From assembly GCF_000771225.1 (NCBI RefSeq), contig NZ_JDTZ01000002.1, forward strand, positions 124,001-188,000: 64,000 nt of DNA. The letters run 5' to 3'. A program made the translations under genes and the position numbers. The notes under the pieces are model-generated. The model was not told where the DNA came from and ran no database searches. It worked only from the letters and a program-made list of their open reading frames with translations. This stretch comes from Bifidobacterium pseudolongum subsp. pseudolongum DSM 20099 (GTDB lineage Bacteria; Actinomycetota; Actinomycetes; Actinomycetales; Bifidobacteriaceae). Of this stretch, positions 50,610 through 58,367 are shown one piece after another. How positions within the stretch are numbered: position 1 is the stretch's first letter; every line of letters begins with the position of its first letter.

Positions 50610-51875
50610 ATGAAGGTTTTGGTAATCGGTTCGGGCGCACGTGAACACGCCATCGCGCACACGCTGCTGCGTGGCGCGAGCGTCGACGAGGTGACCGTGG
50701 CCCCAGGCAATCCGGGCATGGAGCTCGATGAAGGCATTCGCACACTGCAGCTCAACCCTTCCAACCAGGCCGCGCTCATCGACTTTGTGCGCAACAACGA
50801 CTACGACTGGGTGTTCGTGGGCCCGGAAGTGCCGCTCATCGAAGGCATTGTGGACGCGTTCAAGGAGGCCGGGATCAAGGCGTTCGGGCCCAGCAAGGCC
50901 GCAGCGCAGATCGAAGGCTCCAAGGACTTCGCCAAGCAGCTCATGGAACGCCACGGCATTCCGACTGCCGCCTACCGCACGTTCGACGACCTCGCGTCGG
51001 CGATGCTGTATGTGCAGGAACATGGCGCGCCGATCGTGATCAAGGCCGATGGCCTGGCCGCGGGCAAGGGCGTGACCGTGGCGATGGATGAGGACACCGC
51101 GATCGCCGCGCTCAACGACATCTTCGTCGGCCACCGCTTCGGCTCGGCCGGCGCGAAGGTGGTCATCGAGGACTTCCTCGACGGTCAGGAGTTCTCGCTG
51201 ATGAGCTTTGTGAACGGCACCGAGTTCTGGCCCATGCCTATCAGCCAGGACCACAAGCGCGCATACGACGACGACAAGGGCCCGAACACCGGCGGCATGG
51301 GCGCCTACAGTCCCGTGCCGCAGATCGGTGACGACGTGGTGCAGCAGGCCATCGAGACGATCGTGAAGCCGACCGTCGAGGCGATGGCCGCCGAGGGTAC
51401 CCCGTTCACCGGCATCCTCTATGCGGGCCTCATCGCCACACAGGACGGCCCGAAGGTCATCGAGTTCAACGCGCGCTTCGGCGACCCGGAGACCGAGGTC
51501 GTGCTGCCGAAGCTCACGAGTGACCTTGGCGCAGGTATCACGGCGATCCTCAACGGCGAGACCCCCGAGTTCACGTGGGACGAAGACAACGCCACGTTGG
51601 GCGTCGTACTCGCCTCCGACGGCTACCCCGGGGAGATTGTCAAGGGCGCGCACATCCCGCAGATCGCGACCGACGCCGATTCCCATGTGTACTATGCCGG
51701 CGTGGCCCGCGGCGAGGACGGGCTTGTGGCCAACTCGGGCCGCGTGCTGCTCGTCGAGGCGAGCGCCCCGGATCTGGCCGCCGCACAGCGCAAGGTGTAT
51801 GGGATCCTCGACGCGGTGAACACCGAAGGCATGTTCTACCGCCACGACATCGGAGCCAAGGCGCTCAAGGCCTGA
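50610..51875 (+). CDS. purD: Phosphoribosylamine-glycine ligase PurD
   Basis: A 421-residue ATP-grasp ligase that makes GAR. It begins MKVLVIGSGAREHAIAHTLL and has VFVGPEVPLIEGIVDAFKEA, KADGLAAGKGVTVAMDED, and DHKRAYDDDKGPNTGGMGAY with EFNARFGDPETEVVLPKL. GAGGAAAG precedes the ATG. Last gene of the purF-purM-purD set; a strong terminator follows. Confidence 0.97.
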   Translation: MKVLVIGSGAREHAIAHTLLRGASVDEVTVAPGNPGMELDEGIRTLQLNPSNQAALIDFVRNNDYDWVFVGPEVPLIEGIVDAFKEAGIKAFGPSKAAAQIEGSKDFAKQLMERHGIPTAAYRTFDDLASAMLYVQEHGAPIVIKADGLAAGKGVTVAMDEDTAIAALNDIFVGHRFGSAGAKVVIEDFLDGQEFSLMSFVNGTEFWPMPISQDHKRAYDDDKGPNTGGMGAYSPVPQIGDDVVQQAIETIVKPTVEAMAAEGTPFTGILYAGLIATQDGPKVIEFNARFGDPETEVVLPKLTSDLGAGITAILNGETPEFTWDEDNATLGVVLASDGYPGEIVKGAHIPQIATDADSHVYYAGVARGEDGLVANSGRVLLVEASAPDLAAAQRKVYGILDAVNTEGMFYRHDIGAKALKA

Positions 51876-51898
51876 CCACACCAGCGCATATATATATT

Positions 51899-51935
51899 AA
51901 GGAGGCCGGCACCTGATTAGGGTGCCGGCCTCCTT
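51899..51935. terminator. Terminator between purD and the MFS gene
   Basis: 15-base perfect arms AAGGAGGCCGGCACC/GGTGCCGGCCTCCTT with a 7-base loop, followed by ATTCT. It can serve both convergent genes. Confidence 0.85.
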
Positions 51936-51967
51936 ATTCTGAAAAGCCGGGTGCCGCGCCGATCAGA

Positions 51968-53398
51968 TCAGCGTTGTTCCTGCTGCGGCTTGGGGATCAG
52001 GAACGAGCAGGCAAGCGCGAGGGCGAGCAGGATGATGCCGCCGACCATCGACGCCATGTATCCGGAGGTGGCGCCGCCGGAGGATGTGAACGCCTTCTGC
52101 AGGCCGTACAGGATCGCATAGCTCAATCCGGAGCCCAGGTTGAACGCGCCCGCGTTCAGGCCCGGCAGGTAGCCCGGATTGTCCTCTGGCGAAAGCACGA
52201 TGCCGAGTCCGTTGAGCATGATGTTCGCGGTGCCCGCATACGACACGCCGAGCACGACTGACAGGACGATGAGGTTCCAGATCGCCGGGCCGTGGCAGAC
52301 GAAGATGCCGAAGACCATCGCGATTGCGGAGACGACAAGGCCAGCGCGCAGCACGAAGCGGTATCCGCGCTTGGACGCGAGCACACCGGCGACGGGGCCG
52401 AAGGCCAGGCCGACAAGCGCATACGGGGTCAGGGTGAACAACGACACGGTGTCCGTGGAGATGCCGGCGCCGAACTGTGTGTCCTGTGCAAGCGCGGGGA
52501 CGATGCCGTTCATGATTGCGAAGACGCCGGTCATCGTCAGCAGCGTGGTGAGCAGCAGGCCCCATGTGCGGCGCTGCTTGAGGTACTTGGTGGCGACCAT
52601 CGGGTTCTTCTTGTGGTTCTCGACCTGCCAGAAGCCGATGAACAGCGCGGCGCCGGCGATGAGTTCGACCGCCACAAGCCACCAGTTGGCGCCGGCAAGC
52701 TTCTGGATCTGATCGATGGCGAGGTAGATCGACAGGAAGGCCGCGGACAGCAGCACCACGCCGAGCCAATCCATCTTCGGGGTCTCTTCCGCGTGGCTTT
52801 CGTTGGCGAAGATCCACACGAGGATGATCGCGAGGAGTGCGACACCCGCCATCACCCAGAAGATCGAGCGGAAGCCGAAGTGGCCGGCGAGCCAGCCACC
52901 GAGCAGTGCGTCGACGCCGCCGATGCCGCCGTTGACGGCGGTCAGGATGGCCATGAGCCGCGCATAGCGTGCGTCATCGGTGACGCGCTCGTGCAGCATG
53001 AGCAGCGTCATCGGCACGACCGGGCCGGCGACACCTTGGATCACACGCCCCACCATGAGCATCGGCACGTTGACGGCGAGCGCCGAGATGCAGCAGCCGA
53101 TGCCGGTGAGCGCAAGCATGCCGATGAGCACCTTCTTGCGCCCGGCGAGATCACCCAAACGTGGCAGGAACAGCGAGAACACCGCGCATGCGGTGAAGAA
53201 CACGGTCTGCGTCAGACCGATCTGGGCATCGTCGCTGCGCAGCTGATTGGCCATCGTGGTGAGGGCCGGGGACAGCATGGACGCATTGAGTTGAAACGCG
53301 AAGATGGCTGCCATGAGCGCGACCATCAGTGCGACGATGGATGTGCCGTCGCCGCCGTGCTTCGCGGGCACGGCCGGCTTCATCGATGTGCTGGACAT
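51968..53398 (-). CDS. MFS transporter, probably nucleoside-related
   Basis: A 476-residue major facilitator with about 14 hydrophobic segments (DHA2-like layout). Marks: LNASMLSPALTTMANQL, the loop RLGDLAGRKKVLIGMLALTG (GxLaDrxGRkxxl motif) and GRVIQGVAGPVVPMTLLML. The substrate is not readable. It lies 52 bases downstream of a nucleoside hydrolase and shares its direction, so uptake of nucleosides is a reasonable guess. GAGGAA precedes the ATG. A drug exporter is the alternative. Confidence 0.8.
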   Translation of the reverse strand: MSSTSMKPAVPAKHGGDGTSIVALMVALMAAIFAFQLNASMLSPALTTMANQLRSDDAQIGLTQTVFFTACAVFSLFLPRLGDLAGRKKVLIGMLALTGIGCCISALAVNVPMLMVGRVIQGVAGPVVPMTLLMLHERVTDDARYARLMAILTAVNGGIGGVDALLGGWLAGHFGFRSIFWVMAGVALLAIILVWIFANESHAEETPKMDWLGVVLLSAAFLSIYLAIDQIQKLAGANWWLVAVELIAGAALFIGFWQVENHKKNPMVATKYLKQRRTWGLLLTTLLTMTGVFAIMNGIVPALAQDTQFGAGISTDTVSLFTLTPYALVGLAFGPVAGVLASKRGYRFVLRAGLVVSAIAMVFGIFVCHGPAIWNLIVLSVVLGVSYAGTANIMLNGLGIVLSPEDNPGYLPGLNAGAFNLGSGLSYAILYGLQKAFTSSGGATSGYMASMVGGIILLALALACSFLIPKPQQEQR

Positions 53399-53450
53399 GG
53401 TGGGTTCCTCTTTCCTTGAATCTCCGTTGATTCCTTCTTATGCGCTACGT

Positions 53451-54392
53451 TCAGCCAAGCGCCTTGATGGCGTCGATGACGAGGTTCCAGAACTTCTCGA
53501 CATCCAGATGGACCGCCACTTGGGTATGGCATTCCTCCGGGCTGGGTTCGGCGCCGCGGAAGTCGGCGACGGTCATGCCCAGCGTCAGGTCGCCGTGGAT
53601 TTCCACATCCACTGGGCAACGCCGCGTCGTGATCACAGTGGGGTCGATGAGGTACGCGACTGTGCACGGGTCGTGCACCGGAGGGTCGACGAAGTCCTGG
53701 TTCTCGCGGTAGGACGCGCGGAAGAAGTCCATGAGCCCACTGACGAACGTGGCCAGATCGGTGCCGATGTCCTCCATGCGGCGTTGGACAGCGTGCGTGC
53801 ACAGCGCCTGATGTGTCAGGTCGAGGCCCACCATGGTGAGCGGCCAGGATTCGTTGAATACGATATGCGCCGCTTCGGGGTCGACCTTCACGTTGAATTC
53901 GGCGACGGCACTCCAATTGCCCACATGGTAGCCGCCTCCCATCAGAACGACCTCCTTGACACGGTCGACGATGCGCGGCTCAAGGCGGGCCGCAAGCGCG
54001 ATGTTCGTTAACGGTCCGGTCGGCACGAGTGTGATGGTCTGCGGCGGATTGGACATGATCGTATCGATGATCCAGTTGACCGCGTGCCCTTCGTCGAGCG
54101 GTCGGCTCGGCACGGGCAGTTCCACGCCGTCGAGGCCGCTCTGCCCATGGATCGTCGCCGCGGCTTCGGGCTCGCGGATGAGCGGGCGGCCGCAACCCAT
54201 GTGCACCGGTACATCGGTGGCGTGCGCTTTTTCGAGGACGGCGCGGGCGTTGTACGTCACCTTGTCGAGGCTTTGGTTGCCGCCGACGGTGGTCACACCC
54301 AGCAGATCGATCGTGGGGTTGCCCAAGGCGAGCAGGATGGCCACGGCGTCGTCGTGCCCGGGGTCGCAGTCGAGGATGATCTTCTTTCCCAT
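53451..54392 (-). CDS. Nucleoside hydrolase
   Basis: A 313-residue Ca-dependent N-ribohydrolase that splits nucleosides into base and ribose. It has the metal motif ILDCDPGHDDAVAILLALG, then NPTIDLLGVTTVGGNQSLDK, LVPTGPLTNIALAARL, MGGGYHVGNWSAVAEFNVKV, and the catalytic His in VHDPCTVAYLIDP. I chose the ATG at 54392 because AAAGGAG lies eight bases before it. Whether it prefers pyrimidines or inosine/uridine cannot be decided. A LacI-type palindrome lies 80 bases upstream. Confidence 0.92.
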   Translation of the reverse strand: MGKKIILDCDPGHDDAVAILLALGNPTIDLLGVTTVGGNQSLDKVTYNARAVLEKAHATDVPVHMGCGRPLIREPEAAATIHGQSGLDGVELPVPSRPLDEGHAVNWIIDTIMSNPPQTITLVPTGPLTNIALAARLEPRIVDRVKEVVLMGGGYHVGNWSAVAEFNVKVDPEAAHIVFNESWPLTMVGLDLTHQALCTHAVQRRMEDIGTDLATFVSGLMDFFRASYRENQDFVDPPVHDPCTVAYLIDPTVITTRRCPVDVEIHGDLTLGMTVADFRGAEPSPEECHTQVAVHLDVEKFWNLVIDAIKALG

Positions 54393-54471
54393 GGTATTCT
54401 CCTTTGAATCCAATCTCAGTGCCACGGTGGAGAGCTGCAAGATTTCCTCACCATGTCATCAAAAATGCTAG

Positions 54472-54483
54472 TAAAACGTTTTA
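54472..54483. promoter_or_regulatory. LacI-family type operator
   Basis: TAAAACGTTTTA, a perfect 12-base palindrome with the central CG typical of LacI-family operators, upstream of the nucleoside hydrolase. On the minus strand TTGATA overlaps its right edge and could be a -35. No LacI gene is in the window. Confidence 0.65.
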
Positions 54484-54515
54484 TCAATGTGTAGAATAGC
54501 CACATCACGCAAAAA

Positions 54516-54552
54516 TCCTCTGACATTTTACTCTCGGTAAAATGTCAGAGGA
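54516..54552 (-). terminator. Terminator of the LTA-synthase-like gene
   Basis: 16-base perfect arms TCCTCTGACATTTTAC/GTAAAATGTCAGAGGA around a 5-base loop, followed on the minus strand by TTTTTG. A classical intrinsic terminator. Confidence 0.9.
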
Positions 54553-54609
54553 CTCTGGCCGGCGGCTGCTACCCGGCCATGGTGCGCCGCGAAAAGGCGA
54601 TTGCTGGCC

Positions 54610-56745
54610 TTACTTCGGCAGTTCCATGAACTCCATGTCTTTGAGGTAGTTGTTGCCGGCCGTGATGTCGTATTGGATCAGCTTGTAATCCTCGAGCAGC
54701 TGTTTCGTGGCCGCATCCATGTCGGCCACGCTCATCGGCTCGCCCTGTTGGTTCAGGTAGATCGCCTGCCCTTCGGGGATGCGGTCCCAACCTTGGATGG
54801 TGTTGACGACCGGTGGCTCCATGGCGGCGATATGCCCGTGCATGTCGGTCAGGAACGCCAGATAGGGGCTCACTTTCGCGTCCATCTGTTCGGCGGCCTG
54901 CGCGATGAAGAAGTTAGGTGAGGTGTAGGCGCTGTCGTCGAGCTTGGTGCCCTGCACTTCGCTCGCCTGGTTCGACCAGATGAAGTAGTCGGTCAGGTGC
55001 AGTGCGATCGAGTTCTTCTCATCGGCCCCGGCGGTCTTGTAGACGCCGGGCAGATGGTCGCCGTAGAACACGACGGTGATCGGCTTGTCGATCGCATCGA
55101 GCTCTTCGAGGAACTGCTTGGTGGCTTCGTCGGTCAGCTCCATGCCCTTGGCGTAGGTGCGGATCGATTCCTTCTCCTTGTCGGTGAGCGGGTGCTCGGC
55201 GTCGGCGGAGTCGCTCACCGTGAACTCGTTGTTCTTGTACCAGTCGTTGTATGGCATGTGGTTCTGCATGGTGATCACCTGCAGGAACTGGTTGTCGTCG
55301 GTCTTCTTGATCTCCTCGACCGTGCTTTGGTAGGTCGCCTCGTCGGAGACGTACGGCGAATTGTCGATCTTGTCCTGATGCGCGATGATGTCGTCGCCCT
55401 TGAGCGCGTAGAAGTGCGAGAAGCCGAGCTTCTTGTAGTTCGCCTCGCGCGAGTACATGCTCGGCTCGTACGGGTGCAGGCCGATCGAGTATTCGGGCGC
55501 GCCCCACAGCTGGTTCACGCTCGGCGCCCAGCACGCCCCGGGCAGCAGCTGCTGGTACGGGCTCGTGAGCGAGGAGTCGAAGTTGGCCATGCTCAAGCCG
55601 GTGAGCCCCATGTATTCCATGTTCGCGGTGCCGCCGCCGTACCCGGAGCTGAGCATGAGGCCGGACGTGGTCTCACCCTTCACCTGCCGGATGGCGGGCA
55701 TGGGGTCGGCGTTGAGCTGCACGCCGGGCACGCGTGTGGGGTCGGAGAACGATTCGGACAGCACATACACCACCGTGCTGTCGGTGAGCGAACGCTCACG
55801 CGTCTTGTTGATGTCCGCCGCGCTCTTGCGGTAACGTTCCGCGATCTGCCGCATCGTGGCCTCGCTGTAGGTGGTGGGCTCGTCCATAACCTTGGGGTCG
55901 ATCTGGCGCAGGAACGAGACGACCGGGCCGTTGCGCTGCGCGTCGTAGACCGAATCCCACATCGACGGCTTGTCGCCCATGCCGCGTGACACCCGGTAGC
56001 CCCACGAGTCCACGGTGCCCACACTGCCCACATACAGGGCGATCGCGAGCGCGGGCAGCACGGTGAACAGCACGCGCAGGCCCGCGCCAAGCGGCTTGTT
56101 GCCGCCACGGATCATCGAGCCATGCCTTCCGTCGAAGTGCGCGCAGACGATCGACAGGGCAACCGCCAGCACGCACACGCCCACCGCCATGCCGATGACC
56201 GCGGGCGCCTCGGGCGGCAGGAAGCTCATCACGTCGCCGGTGTTGCCTTTGAGGAAGTTCAGGTCGGAGGGCAGGATCACCTCGTAGCGCGCGCTGATCT
56301 TGAGCTTCTCAATGGCGGCGATGACCGCGGCGAGGCACAGCAGTATCGGTGAGGCCACCCAGAACCGGTTGCTCACCATGAGCAGAATCAGATACACGAG
56401 TCCGATGGCGAGCATGTTGAGCAGAAGCACGAAGTTGCCCTGGCCCATTTTGCCGATCATCGTGCCGAGGCTGTCGAGCGAGCTGGACAGCTGCACGCGC
56501 GTCGACGACTGCGTGACGCCATACTGCAGGATCGCGAGCGCGAGGAAGTCGACGACGATGAACACGACCGCGTACAGCCAGCTGGGCCAAGCGCGGTGTC
56601 TGGGCTTCGGGGTCTTCGTGGGGTCGACGGTGGTGATGCGCAGTTCCTCCACGTCCGTGGTGGCCGCCGCCGCTGGCATGGACGGGCTGGATGCCGGTGT
56701 GGTGTCTTGTGATGGATCATTCAACGCATGGGGTTCGTTGTGCAC
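54610..56745 (-). CDS. LTA-synthase-family sulfatase-fold membrane protein
   Basis: A 711-residue enzyme. About five transmembrane segments (about 55-250: WLYAVVFIVVDFLALAIL, VLLLNMLAIGLVYLILLMV) precede an extracellular alkaline-phosphatase-fold domain. Catalytic landmarks: VVYVLSESFSDPTRV, SSGYGGGTANMEYMGLTGLS (Thr nucleophile position), MQNHMPYNDWY and VVFYGDHLPGVY. In Firmicutes such enzymes polymerise glycerol phosphate from phosphatidylglycerol onto a glycolipid. The start is GTG at 56745 with GGAGCG nine bases upstream. It is divergent from the esterase/MprF-like pair, so the set looks like an envelope-modification locus. Confidence 0.85.
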   Translation of the reverse strand: MHNEPHALNDPSQDTTPASSPSMPAAAATTDVEELRITTVDPTKTPKPRHRAWPSWLYAVVFIVVDFLALAILQYGVTQSSTRVQLSSSLDSLGTMIGKMGQGNFVLLLNMLAIGLVYLILLMVSNRFWVASPILLCLAAVIAAIEKLKISARYEVILPSDLNFLKGNTGDVMSFLPPEAPAVIGMAVGVCVLAVALSIVCAHFDGRHGSMIRGGNKPLGAGLRVLFTVLPALAIALYVGSVGTVDSWGYRVSRGMGDKPSMWDSVYDAQRNGPVVSFLRQIDPKVMDEPTTYSEATMRQIAERYRKSAADINKTRERSLTDSTVVYVLSESFSDPTRVPGVQLNADPMPAIRQVKGETTSGLMLSSGYGGGTANMEYMGLTGLSMANFDSSLTSPYQQLLPGACWAPSVNQLWGAPEYSIGLHPYEPSMYSREANYKKLGFSHFYALKGDDIIAHQDKIDNSPYVSDEATYQSTVEEIKKTDDNQFLQVITMQNHMPYNDWYKNNEFTVSDSADAEHPLTDKEKESIRTYAKGMELTDEATKQFLEELDAIDKPITVVFYGDHLPGVYKTAGADEKNSIALHLTDYFIWSNQASEVQGTKLDDSAYTSPNFFIAQAAEQMDAKVSPYLAFLTDMHGHIAAMEPPVVNTIQGWDRIPEGQAIYLNQQGEPMSVADMDAATKQLLEDYKLIQYDITAGNNYLKDMEFMELPK

Positions 56746-56981
56746 GATGTGGGTCGCTCCAAATCCGTGAACGGCAATGGTATGCGGGTGCCGTTAGTCA
56801 TGTGTATGTTGTGTGTCGCCGCCCCATTTTCCTCCACCAAGCTGACAATCGGCTTAGCTCATGGAAATACCGGCGCTGGGCCATCGTCGCGGCCATGTTC
56901 GCGCTGCGCGGTACCCAGCGTCGCGGTGACGCCGTTCGTGCGACTATCGAAGTGCATACAGGGAAGAAGGCAGGAGCGAAT

Positions 56982-58367
56982 ATGGTGCAGGCCACAGGCT
57001 GGGACGCGGTGTACCAGACCCGTATCACCCACGGGTGGCTCCCCTATGCCGTGTGGGCGATGCTCGGTGTGGGGCTTGTGGCGCTCGCCGCCGCGCAGAT
57101 CGCCGCCGGCAAGCGCCGCAACGTGGTCAAGCAGGCGGTGGCCGCGCTCGTCTGCGCGTGTGCGGGCGGCGCCATCACGTGGTTCATCTCCGACGGCATT
57201 GTGCTGTTCGGTGTGGAGCTCGGCTGGGAGGTGATCGGGGCCGCAGCCGGCGGGTTCTTTCTGGCCGGCGCGTTCATCGCCGCCGCGGTGATGACGCGCG
57301 GGTGGAAGCGCGTGCTCGCGATTGCCATGGTGCCATTCACTGTGCTCGGTGCGGGATTGCGTATCAACGCGATCTACGGTGAATTCCAGACCGTGGGCAG
57401 TCTTGTGGATTACTCCCCGTATCCGCCGCTCGATTCGGCGCATGTCTCACGCGCCACGGTCAGCGTGGCGCAATGGAACGCCCAAGTGCGCTCCGGGTCT
57501 GTGCGCCCGGAGACGGAAGGCAAGCTGTTCAGCGCCACGATTCCCGCCACGCGCTCGGGGTTCCGGGCGCGCCACGCCGTCGTCTGGCTGCCGCCAGCGG
57601 CGCTCGCGGCCCATCCGCCTGTGCTGCCCGTGCTCGTCATGCTTTCGGGTCAACCGGGCAGCCCCACACGGTTCTTTAGCGCGAGCAATGCGGTCGCCAT
57701 ACTGACGCGATATGCGCGTGAGCACAACGGGTTGGCACCGATTGTGGTCTCACCGGACCAGAACACCGGCATGATGACCAACAGCCTGTGCGCCGACACC
57801 ATCAAAGTAGGCAAGGCGCAGACCTATCTGACCCAGGATGTGCCCGATTGGATCCGAGCCACCCTGCCGGCAAGCGTCGATGCGGCCGACTGGGTGATCG
57901 GCGGATTCTCGCAAGGCGCCACCTGCTCCACACAGCTGGCGCCGAACTTCCCTACGGTCTACGGCAACGTGCTCGCGGTGGACGGCGAACTCGCCCCCAC
58001 CGCCGGCAGCAGGCAATCGATGATCAGCGACTACTTCGGCGGTGACGAAGCCGCATACGACAGGCAGGTGCCAGTGAACGCGATCAAGGCGCACGCGCCG
58101 TCACGCCAGGTCATGATCCTCGGCGCGGGTGCGCGTGATCACACGTCGTTGGCCAATGTGGTCACGATCGGCGAGGCGGCGCGCGAGGCGGGCTGGACCG
58201 TGCACATGGTCAAGGCCGCCGGCAGCGGGCATGATTGGCGCGCCGTCAACGCCACGTTCGCGGTGGCGCTCCCCTGGCTGTGCGACCGCATGGGCCTAGA
58301 CGCCACGCCCGCTGCATTCGAAGACTATGCACACGACCACGCACAGAAAGTTGAGGTACTCCAGTGA
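56982..58367 (+). CDS. Membrane-bound esterase (alpha/beta hydrolase)
   Basis: A 461-residue protein. Four N-terminal membrane segments (about 20-125: LPYAVWAMLGVGLVALAAA, AGGFFLAGAFIAAAVM) are followed by an alpha/beta hydrolase domain of the putative esterase (Esterase D/mycolyltransferase-like) kind. The nucleophile elbow is WVIGGFSQGATCS. A likely acid is in ILGAGARDHTS and the His in GSGHDWRAV. I chose the ATG at 56982 because AGGAGCG lies four bases before it. Its stop overlaps the next start (GTGA), so the pair is translated together. Together with an MprF-like neighbour, it might remove or transfer acyl or aminoacyl groups on lipids; that is inference. Confidence 0.8.
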   Translation: MVQATGWDAVYQTRITHGWLPYAVWAMLGVGLVALAAAQIAAGKRRNVVKQAVAALVCACAGGAITWFISDGIVLFGVELGWEVIGAAAGGFFLAGAFIAAAVMTRGWKRVLAIAMVPFTVLGAGLRINAIYGEFQTVGSLVDYSPYPPLDSAHVSRATVSVAQWNAQVRSGSVRPETEGKLFSATIPATRSGFRARHAVVWLPPAALAAHPPVLPVLVMLSGQPGSPTRFFSASNAVAILTRYAREHNGLAPIVVSPDQNTGMMTNSLCADTIKVGKAQTYLTQDVPDWIRATLPASVDAADWVIGGFSQGATCSTQLAPNFPTVYGNVLAVDGELAPTAGSRQSMISDYFGGDEAAYDRQVPVNAIKAHAPSRQVMILGAGARDHTSLANVVTIGEAAREAGWTVHMVKAAGSGHDWRAVNATFAVALPWLCDRMGLDATPAAFEDYAHDHAQKVEVLQ

